Shown here: positions 1 to 6,786 of the stretch, piece by piece
Numbering within the stretch: the first letter of the stretch is position 1
Layout: every line of letters begins with the position of its first letter
Source of the DNA: Cryomorphaceae bacterium
GTDB taxonomy: Bacteria > Bacteroidota > Bacteroidia > Flavobacteriales > Schleiferiaceae
DNA: 14,249 nt
Assembly (NCBI GenBank): GCA_003507115.1
Contig: DNWN01000104.1
Coordinates: 1-14,249 of the forward strand
Direction: 5' to 3'
Position numbers and translations under genes: made by a program
The notes under the pieces: generated by a model
Seen by the model: only the letters and a program-made list of their open reading frames with translations
What the model was told of the DNA's origin: nothing
The model's database searches: none

Positions 1-305
1 GTTTCGACGTGGTCTTCGTCGGGAACACAGCAATCGACCGGACAAACCTCGGCACATTGGGGCTCTGCGTGAAAGCCTTGGCACTCGGTGCATTTGTCCG
101 TGACGATGTAGTAGTAATCAAAACTGACGGGCTCCTGGGCCTTTTCGGCTTCGGTGGCCATCCCTGAAGTGGATACGAGTGAACCTTGGAGGGCTGTTCC
201 GTCGCCAAAGCGCCATTCCATGCCGCCTTCGTAAATGGCATTGTTGGGACATTCGGGCTCGCAAGCGCCGCAGTTAATGCATTCGTCGGTGATGATGATG
301 GCCAT
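1..305 (-). CDS. 2[4Fe-4S] ferredoxin, Alvin type (3' end cut by window edge)
   Basis: A small iron-sulfur electron carrier, read as 101 full codons from an ATG at 305-303; the end lies beyond base 1. The first cluster motif is CxxCxxCxxxCP (Cys9, 12, 15, 19). The second is the extended form CxxCx8CxxxCP (Cys72, 75, 84, 88), followed by two more cysteines (92, 93). The eight-residue gap inside the second motif is the mark of the low-potential Alvin (Allochromatium vinosum) ferredoxins. Between the clusters lie about 51 residues, roughly 30 more than I recall for classical Alvin proteins. As I remember, flavobacterial homologues share this insert, so it is probably a family trait. The gene is divergent from an acyl-CoA reductase 40 bases away, which makes that enzyme a candidate partner, but no electron route between them is shown. 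No Shine-Dalgarno sequence is visible; a -7-like TATCTTTG lies 22 bases upstream of the ATG. Confidence 0.93.
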   Translation of the reverse strand, partial: MAIIITDECINCGACEPECPNNAIYEGGMEWRFGDGTALQGSLVSTSGMATEAEKAQEPVSFDYYYIVTDKCTECQGFHAEPQCAEVCPVDCCVPDEDHVE

Positions 306-316
306 GTGGTGGTGGT

Positions 317-324
317 TACTTTTG
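317..324 (+). promoter_or_regulatory. Candidate -7 element TACTTTTG for the acyl-CoA reductase
   Basis: The sequence matches the Bacteroidota -7 consensus TAnnTTTG exactly and lies 21 bases before the chosen ATG at 346. No TTG or TTTG -33 element is visible at the usual spacing upstream, so the call rests on the -7 match and position. A start a few bases downstream would give a leader of only about 15 bases. Confidence 0.5.
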
Positions 325-326
325 CA

Positions 327-334
327 CAAAGATA
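327..334 (-). promoter_or_regulatory. Candidate -7 element TATCTTTG for the ferredoxin
   Basis: Read on the minus strand, this is an exact TAnnTTTG match ending 21 bases before the ferredoxin ATG. It faces the plus-strand -7 element at 317-324 with only two bases (325-326) between them, so polymerase could not occupy both at once. A -33 element is not evident. Confidence 0.5.
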
Positions 335-345
335 CAGACCTGCTC

Positions 346-1338
346 ATGGATAGCCGTTTACAGACCTTGGAAAAACTCGCTGGCGCACTCGAGGCCTTAT
401 ATGCCGACGAAGCGTTGTGGGCCCAAGTGAGGGCGAAAAATCCGTGGTTCACCCCAGAATTTGCCCAGCATGCCCTGAGATCTTGGCAGCAAGCCCTCCG
501 TCCTGAGGCCCTGGCCTTCTGGGCCAGCCGCTATGGCAGCCCTCCGGCCAAGCATGACAGAATCCTGGGGGTGCTCTGTGCCGGAAATCTACCCTTGGTC
601 GGTCTTCACGACATCCTCATGGGTTATGTGGCCGGCTGGACGGTGCATTACAAGCCCTCTTCCGAGGATAATGTGTTGCTTCCTGCGGTCTTGGCCTGTC
701 TTGAATCTCTCGATCCCGCGGCTTCGCTCGTCCAGGTAGAACGCTTGAACCACATTCATGGGCTGCTCGCTACAGGCAGTAGCAACACCATGCGCTACTT
801 CGAGCATTATTTTCAGCACATTCCGCATGTGCTCCGGGGATCTCGGACATCCGTAGCCCTCTTGACCGGGGCAGAGACCGAGGAGGATCTCAAGGGACTG
901 GCCGACGATATCTTCCGCTATTTTGGCCGAGGATGTCGAAGCGTGACCCACGTATTAATCCCGCAGGACTATGATGTTCAGCGCCTTTTTGCGAGTTGGG
1001 TGCCATGGGGAGACATAGGCCAGCATGCCAAATACGGGAGCAACTACGACTATCACCGCGCACTCTTCATGCTCAACCAAGAACCTTTTTTGGAAAATCA
1101 CTTTGTTCTTCTACGCGAGCACGCGGCCCTGAAGCCCCCCGTGGGTGTGCTCCATTATCAGCGCTACACCGACCTCACCCAAGCTAAGGCTCTCTTACAA
1201 GCCCTGGAATCGGAGATTCAAACCGTGGTGGGAACAGGGCAAGCCACGGGATTTGGTGCGGGGCAATCCCCCGAGTTGTGGGATTATGCCGACCAGGTGG
1301 ATACCTATCAGTTTTTAGTCGATCAGGCCCAGGGCTAA
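346..1338 (+). CDS. Acyl-CoA reductase, LuxC family
   Basis: This 330-residue protein belongs to the LuxC / aldehyde-dehydrogenase-like family, which reduces acyl-CoA (or acyl-enzyme) to aldehyde with NADPH. Family landmarks are an AGNLP loop (79-83) followed by the LVGLHD stretch, a TGSSN loop with a nearby RYF (143-151), and Cys197 in the segment FGRGCR, which aligns with the nucleophilic cysteine. It is shorter than luminous-bacteria LuxC (about 480 residues) but near the size I recall for Bacteroidota homologues. The open frame extends back to an ATG at 235, but that would overlap the ferredoxin gene; the ATG at 346 gives the natural N-terminus and sits just after a -7 element. No luciferase, LuxD or LuxE is present, so bioluminescence is not implied; the substrate is unknown. 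It is divergent from the ferredoxin and convergent, 4 bases apart, with the lipoprotein gene. Confidence 0.88.
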   Translation: MDSRLQTLEKLAGALEALYADEALWAQVRAKNPWFTPEFAQHALRSWQQALRPEALAFWASRYGSPPAKHDRILGVLCAGNLPLVGLHDILMGYVAGWTVHYKPSSEDNVLLPAVLACLESLDPAASLVQVERLNHIHGLLATGSSNTMRYFEHYFQHIPHVLRGSRTSVALLTGAETEEDLKGLADDIFRYFGRGCRSVTHVLIPQDYDVQRLFASWVPWGDIGQHAKYGSNYDYHRALFMLNQEPFLENHFVLLREHAALKPPVGVLHYQRYTDLTQAKALLQALESEIQTVVGTGQATGFGAGQSPELWDYADQVDTYQFLVDQAQG

Positions 1339-1342
1339 ACGC

Positions 1343-2839
1343 CTACAGTCGTTCGAGTGCGCCGGCATCCGGGGAACTTGGACGCATCATGCCCATGGCG
1401 TCCATGGGCACTCGTCCGGCAGGACCGGAAAGCCCTACGCCCAATGCGGCGGACGCGGAGTCGAGGGCGAAATTTCGAGATTCGGGCAGGATAAATTGCG
1501 GTGCCGCGTTGAGGACACATTGGGCAAAGAAATTTGCGTCTTGCACGTCATACGTGGCTGGAAATGGGTTCGTTTTGAGTTTGAGTAGGCATCCCTCAAA
1601 AAAGTAGTCCGAAGGGGTCTGGACGTCAAAGCCAAATCCGACTTCGGATTCTTGGTTTCCCGTGATGATACAGTTTCCAAAATGGGCCTCATTCAAGGCG
1701 CGGTATCGGAAGGTCCCCGTTCCGTCGTCATAGCGGTTGAACAATCCGACCGTGGGGGTGCTGCGCGCGGCGGGGAACTGATTGTGAAAGGTGCAATGGT
1801 CGGCGGACACCCGGCCGCCCAGCGCATACAGTCCATAGAGCCCTGCATGGGCGATGACACTATTTTCGAGTCGAATATGCCCAAAACCACTGTAAATCGT
1901 GGCGCGGCTAAAGTCGGTAAACAGGGAATTTTTGATGACCACGTTAGCCGGCGCACCTTCGGGCACCGAATCACAGCGAACGCCTAAGGTGCCGTTTTTC
2001 ATCCACGTGTTGTTCATGTGGAGCTCGGCACCGCGTTGGACGAAAATACCGCCCAACAGTCCTCCCCATTGGCCCGCAATGTCATCATAGAAAGGCTCCA
2101 AGCGATCGCCTTCCAAGACAATGGGTTGGGCGTAGCTGCCTGCGTTGGCCGCGTCGAATTCCACATGCCCTCCCGAAGCGATCCACATCCCCGATTGTGC
2201 ATGAAAATGAATGCGCGCGCCGGCCAGAACATCGAGGGCTCCCCCGCTATCCACGACCACGTAGCCATAGACCACGTGGGGTTTATCATCGCTCCAGGTA
2301 GCTTGAGGCGGCAAGATGGAATAGGGCAAGCGCAAATCCGCATAAGGAGCGGGCTGCGGTATAATGAGCGTGTTGGTGGGGTAGTGAAAGTGCGCGTCCC
2401 AGGCCAAGGAAACTAAATCAATGGATTGGACCGTGCCCTGGTTGCGGATGACGAGCGAGTCGGTGTGAAGCATTTCGATGCCTCCAGAGGGGGCCGTCAC
2501 TTCAACAAAAACCCACAGGCTATCTCCGGCGGGAAGAATCAGGTCTTGGACCTCAGGACCCTCACGGCCATCGATGTTGAATCGGAAGGGGCTTTCGGCA
2601 CCTCGTCCGAGAGAGACACGGTTCAACAGGATGGCTTCGCTGCTCGGGTTGATGATTCGGACCGTGCGGGTAGAGCTGCCCACCGTCGAAAACACGGTGT
2701 CCAAATAGACGGTATCGGCGGAGAAGTGGAGGGTGACGCCTTGGGTGGCGACGCTCTCGTTGGGCTTGCATCCAGACAGCATCCCCAGCCCGAGTAAAGC
2801 GCTCAGAATCACGTAAAGAAAAATGCGATGTGTTTTCAA
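1343..2839 (-). CDS. Outer-surface lipoprotein with probable right-handed beta-helix, function unknown
   Basis: This 498-residue protein has a lipoprotein signal peptide: K2, a hydrophobic stretch (about 6-21) and the lipobox LSGC with Cys24, followed by Lys25. Residues about 36-150 contain the phrase ADTVYLDTVFSTVGSSTRTV and look like a beta-sandwich domain. From about 190 to 460 there are repeated short strands rich in G, N, V and I, including the segments GHIRLENSVIAHAGLYGLYA and VSADHCTFHN, typical of right-handed parallel beta-helix proteins. The end resembles the DAGALE-type terminus seen in such polysaccharide- or surface-associated proteins. I recognise it as a widespread Bacteroidota family without known function; no catalytic residues can be assigned. 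The start appears to be TTG (2839-2837), because no in-frame ATG lies upstream and the next Met (20) would destroy the signal peptide. A weak -7-like GAGATTTG lies at 2889-2882. Confidence 0.82.
   Translation of the reverse strand: MKTHRIFLYVILSALLGLGMLSGCKPNESVATQGVTLHFSADTVYLDTVFSTVGSSTRTVRIINPSSEAILLNRVSLGRGAESPFRFNIDGREGPEVQDLILPAGDSLWVFVEVTAPSGGIEMLHTDSLVIRNQGTVQSIDLVSLAWDAHFHYPTNTLIIPQPAPYADLRLPYSILPPQATWSDDKPHVVYGYVVVDSGGALDVLAGARIHFHAQSGMWIASGGHVEFDAANAGSYAQPIVLEGDRLEPFYDDIAGQWGGLLGGIFVQRGAELHMNNTWMKNGTLGVRCDSVPEGAPANVVIKNSLFTDFSRATIYSGFGHIRLENSVIAHAGLYGLYALGGRVSADHCTFHNQFPAARSTPTVGLFNRYDDGTGTFRYRALNEAHFGNCIITGNQESEVGFGFDVQTPSDYFFEGCLLKLKTNPFPATYDVQDANFFAQCVLNAAPQFILPESRNFALDSASAALGVGLSGPAGRVPMDAMGMMRPSSPDAGALERL
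1390..1410. repeat. Perfect 9-bp inverted repeat with 3-base loop
   Basis: TGCCCATGG at 1390-1398 and CCATGGGCA at 1402-1410 are exact reverse complements around the loop CGT. The repeat lies inside the last codons of the lipoprotein gene and 52 bases past the stop of the convergent acyl-CoA reductase. It could fold in either transcript. No T-run follows on either strand, so it is not a typical intrinsic terminator; it might instead protect or define the 3' ends of the two convergent messages. It also encodes part of the lipoprotein, so chance is possible. Confidence 0.45.
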
Positions 2840-2848
2840 TTCATTCTG

Positions 2849-2856
2849 TACCTTTG
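2849..2856 (+). promoter_or_regulatory. Candidate -7 element TACCTTTG for the L31-glmU-lon-porQ-cmk run
   Basis: This is an exact match to TAnnTTTG, 52 bases before the L31 ATG, with a T-rich stretch (TGTTTT at 2831-2836) near the expected -33 position but no clean TTTG. It would give a leader of about 45 bases. The leader contains a small CCGG-AAA-CCGG hairpin (2869-2879) and an A-rich tract before the ATG in place of a Shine-Dalgarno sequence. Confidence 0.55.
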
Positions 2857-2908
2857 CGCCCCGCTAAACCGGAAACCGGGCCAAATCTCGGTGATAAAAT
2901 TACAAGCG

Positions 2909-3160
2909 ATGAAAAACGAAATTCACCCCAGCAATTACCGCGTTTGTGCCTTCAAAGATATGGGCACAGGCGACGTAACCCTCATCCGCAGCTGCGCGTC
3001 CACCAAAGAAATGTTGGAAGTAGATGGCCAGGAATATCCCTTGGTGAAGATGGAAGTCTCTTCCTACTCTCACCCCTTCTACACGGGCAAGCAAAAATTA
3101 TTGGATACAGCCGGTCGCGTGGACAAGTTCCGCAACCGCTACGCCAAGTTCTCCAAGTAA
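2909..3160 (+). CDS. rpmE2: Ribosomal protein L31, type B
   Basis: An 83-residue protein of the large ribosomal subunit. It begins with the MKNEIHPSNYR stretch typical of the family and carries EVDGQEYPLVK and the signature SHPFYTGKQK, then DTAGRVDKF near the end. The CxxC zinc-binding cysteines of type A L31 are absent; its two cysteines (in VCAFKD and RSCAS) do not form that motif, so it is type B, the form usual in Bacteroidota. The ATG at 2909 fits family length; the longer frame back to 2828 would overlap the promoter and add an unrelated N-terminus. It is first in a plus-strand run, with alternative glmU starting 18 bases after its stop. Confidence 0.96.
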   Translation: MKNEIHPSNYRVCAFKDMGTGDVTLIRSCASTKEMLEVDGQEYPLVKMEVSSYSHPFYTGKQKLLDTAGRVDKFRNRYAKFSK

Positions 3161-3178
3161 TTGGCCTAACTTCGGGTC

Positions 3179-4333
3179 ATGGACTTGGTTTTCCACGACG
3201 GACCCGAATTTGCTACGCTCAAGCCGCTCACCTGGACGCGTCCAGTGGCAGATTTGCGTGTAGGCATACTGACAATCTCTGAAAAGTGGTCACGCCGGTT
3301 GGCGTCGACCACTTTTTCTTTTTCGACCCAGCCTCATTTGCAGGCAAAGTTCCCCGAACATCCAGGCGACCTCCATCTGCGCGGTGGTTTGCTGCCTAAT
3401 GAGGACCTGTTCGACGCGGTGCAGGCACTGAAGCCGGGCCAGAAACTCCTAGCGGGCGACCAATGGCTCGCTCACCGAAACGGCGATGAAGCCGTGGCCT
3501 ACACGGGCGACTACCACCTTCTGCAGTATCCGGAGCAAATTTTTGCCTGGAACGGCCGCGAGCTGGAGGCAGACTACGACCTGCTTACCGCGGGCCGAAG
3601 CTCCCAACCCATTTCCTCGACCAACACGGTACTCGGTGACCGTATTTTCCTGGAGCCCGGCGCCAAGGTGGAAGCTGCCATCTTGAACGCGACGACGGGA
3701 CCCATCTACCTGGCGGCGGATTCGGAAATTATGGAGGGATCCATCGTCCGAGGCGGATTGGCTCTGGGCGAACACAGCCAGCTCAAGTTGGGCACCAAAA
3801 TCTATGGGCCGACCACCATCGGTCCTCATTCCAAAGTAGGTGGAGAAGTCAACAACTCTGTGATATGGGGCTACAGCAACAAGGGCCACGACGGCTTCCT
3901 GGGCAATGCGGTGCTGGGCCAGTGGTGCAACATTGGTGCGGACAGCAATAATTCCAACTTGAAGAACAACTACGACGAGGTCAGGCGCTGGTCCTACGTC
4001 AGCAAGCGCTTTGAGCGCACCGGGATGCAGTTCTGCGGATTGATTATGGGTGACCATAGCAAATGCGGTATCAACACCATGTTCAACACGGGGACGGTCG
4101 TTGGGGTGAACTGCAATATCTACGGAGCCGGCTTCCCGCGCAATTTTGTGGCGGACTTCACCTGGGGCGGCCCTCAAGGCACCACCGAATACACCTTGCC
4201 CAAAGCGCTGGCCACGGCCGCGCGGGTGATGGAGCGCCGCGGTATCGCCTTGGATGCCGTGGAATCGGACATCTTGTCAGCCGTTTTTGACCAAACGGCA
4301 GAATTTCGGGGTGGCACGGCTCTTGCCGAATGA
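3179..4333 (+). CDS. glmU: Alternative-type GlmU: UDP-GlcNAc diphosphorylase / glucosamine-1-P acetyltransferase family
   Basis: A 384-residue protein matching the Bacteroidota family known as alternative bacterial GlmU, expected to make or supply UDP-GlcNAc for peptidoglycan and envelope sugars. The N-terminus lacks the classical LAAGxGTRM nucleotidyltransferase loop and has instead LTWTRPVADLRVGILTISEK (17-36), the mark of this family. From about 150 to 320 it shows hexapeptide-type left-handed beta-helix repeats, with LGDRIFLEPGAKVEAAIL and IYGPTTIGPHSKVGGEVNNS visible, then the strongly conserved IMGDHSKCGINTMFNTG (289-305) and a FPRNF-x4-FTWGG segment (319-331). The C-terminal tail is helical. 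It follows L31 after 18 bases, and its TGA stop overlaps the lon ATG by four bases (ATGA), so the two are probably translationally coupled. The precise substrate is not settled by sequence alone. Confidence 0.85.
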   Translation: MDLVFHDGPEFATLKPLTWTRPVADLRVGILTISEKWSRRLASTTFSFSTQPHLQAKFPEHPGDLHLRGGLLPNEDLFDAVQALKPGQKLLAGDQWLAHRNGDEAVAYTGDYHLLQYPEQIFAWNGRELEADYDLLTAGRSSQPISSTNTVLGDRIFLEPGAKVEAAILNATTGPIYLAADSEIMEGSIVRGGLALGEHSQLKLGTKIYGPTTIGPHSKVGGEVNNSVIWGYSNKGHDGFLGNAVLGQWCNIGADSNNSNLKNNYDEVRRWSYVSKRFERTGMQFCGLIMGDHSKCGINTMFNTGTVVGVNCNIYGAGFPRNFVADFTWGGPQGTTEYTLPKALATAARVMERRGIALDAVESDILSAVFDQTAEFRGGTALAE

Positions 4334-6777
4334 GTCCCACCATGGAAAGGCCTTCATTCTCACTCTTGTCCGAAGACACGGACTTCATCCCACTTATTAC
4401 AAACGAAGAGGACAATAGCATCCCTGAAAGCGACTTGCTGGAGGATATTGCTTTGCTCCCCTTGCGCAACACGGTGCAGTTTCCCGGCGTAGTCTCTCCG
4501 ATTACGGCAGGACGCGACAAGAGCATCAAATTGGTTCAGGACGCTCAGAAGGGTAAGAAACTTTTTGGGGTGGTAGCACAAAAAAATCCGGACACCGAAG
4601 AACCTGGGAGCGAGGACTTGCATCGCATAGGCACGCTCGTCCAGATGGTCAAGTCCTTCCGAATGCCTGACGGCAACATCACAGCGATTCTTCAGGGGAA
4701 GCGCCGATTCCGCATTGTTGAAATCACAGCGACGGAACCCTATCTCCGAGCGAGAGTGGAGTACTTGGCAGAGCAAAAATTGCCGGATGACACCGAATTT
4801 GAGGCATTAATCCAGCACATTCGGGAAATGGCCTTGGACATCATCCAAGATTCGCCCAACATCCCCACGGAGGCGCAGATCGCCGTGAAAAACATTGAAT
4901 CGGACACTTTCCTCATTCACTTCATCGCCAGCAATATGAGCCTGGACGTAGAGAAGAAGCAGGCCATTTTGGAGGAAGAGGACCTAAAAAAGCGCACCAA
5001 TGCAGTCCTGAAACACTTGAGCTACGAAAAGCATTTGCTCGAGGTGAAGAATGACATCGCGAACCGTGTTCGGACCGAATTTGACCAGCAGCAACGCGAG
5101 TACTTCCTGCAGCAGCAGATGAAGACGATTCAAGAAGAATTGGGCGGAGTGAGCAATGAAGCCGAGCTGGAAGCCATGCGCGAGCGGGCGGCCAAAAAAG
5201 CGTGGTCTGAAGAGGCCTCCAATCAATTTGCAAAGGAGTTGCAGCGTCTACAACGAATGAATCCCCAAGTGCCTGACTACGGAATCCAGCGAAACTACTT
5301 GGAGCTGATGCTTGATTTGCCTTGGGATACGGTCTCCACGCAGCCTATTCAGCTGGTGAAAGCCCGCCGGATTTTAGACCGAGATCACTTCGGCCTTGAA
5401 AAAGTGAAAGAGCGACTTCTCGAGCACCTCGCTGTCCTCCAACTCAAAGGTGACATGAAGAGCCCGATCCTTTGCCTGTATGGACCTCCCGGTGTGGGCA
5501 AAACATCCCTTGGCAAGTCGGTAGCGGAAGCTTTGGGCCGCGAATACGTCCGAATGTCCTTGGGGGGCCTCCGGGACGAATCGGAAATACGCGGACACCG
5601 GAAGACCTACATCGGTGCCATGCCCGGTCGCATCTTACAACTGCTCAAAAAAGCGGGCACCTCCAATCCGGTGTTTGTCTTGGACGAAATTGATAAGCTC
5701 GGCATGGGCTTTCAGGGAGATCCTTCTTCCGCCTTGTTGGAAGTTCTCGATCCCGAGCAGAATAAGTCGTTTTATGACAATTTTTTGGAGATGGGCTATG
5801 ACCTATCGAAAGTACTTTTCATTGCTACGGCCAACAACATTGCTGCGGTGCAACCCGCCTTGCGGGACCGAATGGAGCTGATTGAGGTCAACGGGTACAC
5901 GGTGGAAGAGAAGGAGCAAATTGCCAAAAAATATCTCCTCCCGAAGCAATTGGAAGAGCATGGATTGGCAAAGAATATACTGAGTCTGAGTAAATCCCAG
6001 TGGAATTTTGTCATTGACCGGTACACCCGCGAATCAGGAGTCCGAACTCTGGATCGTTTGATGGCGAAAGTGGCACGTAAAGCCGCATTGTCTATGGCGG
6101 AAGGAACGGAGCTGCCCAAAGCTGTCACGAGTGAAGGATTAGAGGCATGGCTGGGGACACCGCGCTTTGATCGCGACCGTTATCAAGGTAACGACGTGGC
6201 AGGCGTGGTCACCGGACTCGCTTGGACCCCCGTGGGTGGCGATATCCTCTTTATCGAAACAAACATTGCCCCCGGCACGGGTAAGCTCAATATCACAGGC
6301 AACCTCGGGGACGTCATGAAGGAGTCTGCGACCATCGCCATGGCATACCTCAAAGCGAATACGTCAGCATACCAATTGGCCCCAGATCTCTTTACCAAGT
6401 GGGACGTGCACATTCACGTGCCCGAGGGCGCTATTCCCAAGGATGGCCCTTCTGCGGGCATTGCCCTCTTGACGGCCTTGACCTCCCTCTTCACCCAGCG
6501 CAAAGTGAAAAAAGCCCTCGCATTGAGTGGCGAAATCACCCTGCGCGGTAAGGTCCTTCCTGTCGGGGGTATCCGTGAGAAAATCCTGGCGGCGAAGCGT
6601 TCCGGCATCACGCAAATCCTGTTGTGCTCGGACAATCGAAAAGATATCGATGAGATTCCAGCACGCTATCTCAAAGGCCTGAAAATCGAGTATGTGACCG
6701 AAATGGCGGAAGTTATTGATCTCGCGGTGACCACTCAAAAGGTCAAGGATGCCAAGGATTTGACCTTCAAGGCCTAA
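4330..6777 (+). CDS. lon: ATP-dependent protease La (Lon)
   Basis: A full-length 815-residue cytosolic AAA+ protease that unfolds and degrades damaged and regulatory proteins. The N-terminal substrate-binding domain begins near residue 40 with LLPLRNTVQFPGV, followed by a coiled-coil linker (about 210-300). The AAA+ module has Walker A GPPGVGKT (385-392) and Walker B VFVLDEID (448-455). The C-terminal protease domain holds the catalytic Ser708 in PKDGPSAG and Lys751 in GGIREK; the spacing of 43 residues equals that of E. coli Ser679-Lys722. All key residues are intact. The ATG at 4330 overlaps the glmU stop (ATGA); an in-frame ATG at 4342 is a possible alternative start. PorQ follows after 9 bases. 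No heat-shock promoter was recognised just upstream, so transcription probably comes at least partly from the L31 promoter or from inside glmU. Confidence 0.98.
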   Translation: MSPTMERPSFSLLSEDTDFIPLITNEEDNSIPESDLLEDIALLPLRNTVQFPGVVSPITAGRDKSIKLVQDAQKGKKLFGVVAQKNPDTEEPGSEDLHRIGTLVQMVKSFRMPDGNITAILQGKRRFRIVEITATEPYLRARVEYLAEQKLPDDTEFEALIQHIREMALDIIQDSPNIPTEAQIAVKNIESDTFLIHFIASNMSLDVEKKQAILEEEDLKKRTNAVLKHLSYEKHLLEVKNDIANRVRTEFDQQQREYFLQQQMKTIQEELGGVSNEAELEAMRERAAKKAWSEEASNQFAKELQRLQRMNPQVPDYGIQRNYLELMLDLPWDTVSTQPIQLVKARRILDRDHFGLEKVKERLLEHLAVLQLKGDMKSPILCLYGPPGVGKTSLGKSVAEALGREYVRMSLGGLRDESEIRGHRKTYIGAMPGRILQLLKKAGTSNPVFVLDEIDKLGMGFQGDPSSALLEVLDPEQNKSFYDNFLEMGYDLSKVLFIATANNIAAVQPALRDRMELIEVNGYTVEEKEQIAKKYLLPKQLEEHGLAKNILSLSKSQWNFVIDRYTRESGVRTLDRLMAKVARKAALSMAEGTELPKAVTSEGLEAWLGTPRFDRDRYQGNDVAGVVTGLAWTPVGGDILFIETNIAPGTGKLNITGNLGDVMKESATIAMAYLKANTSAYQLAPDLFTKWDVHIHVPEGAIPKDGPSAGIALLTALTSLFTQRKVKKALALSGEITLRGKVLPVGGIREKILAAKRSGITQILLCSDNRKDIDEIPARYLKGLKIEYVTEMAEVIDLAVTTQKVKDAKDLTFKA

Positions 6778-6786
6778 TTTTCGGGT

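Noticed and set aside
235..345. N-terminal extension of the acyl-CoA reductase from the ATG at 235
   Set aside because: It would overlap the first 71 bases of the ferredoxin gene on the other strand and gives a His/Met/Trp-rich sequence unlike the family; the ATG at 346 fits better and follows a -7 element.
346..1338. Part of a bioluminescence (lux) system
   Set aside because: Only the LuxC-family reductase is present; no luciferase, transferase or synthetase gene is nearby.
2869..2879. CCGG-AAA-CCGG hairpin in the L31 leader as a possible L31 autoregulatory element
   Set aside because: Only four base pairs with a three-base loop; no similarity to a known leader motif and nothing supports it beyond the palindromic CCGG.
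3449..4177. A 242-codon open frame on the minus strand inside glmU
   Set aside because: It lies fully antisense to a convincing gene, resembles no family, and long antisense frames are expected in sequence of this base composition.
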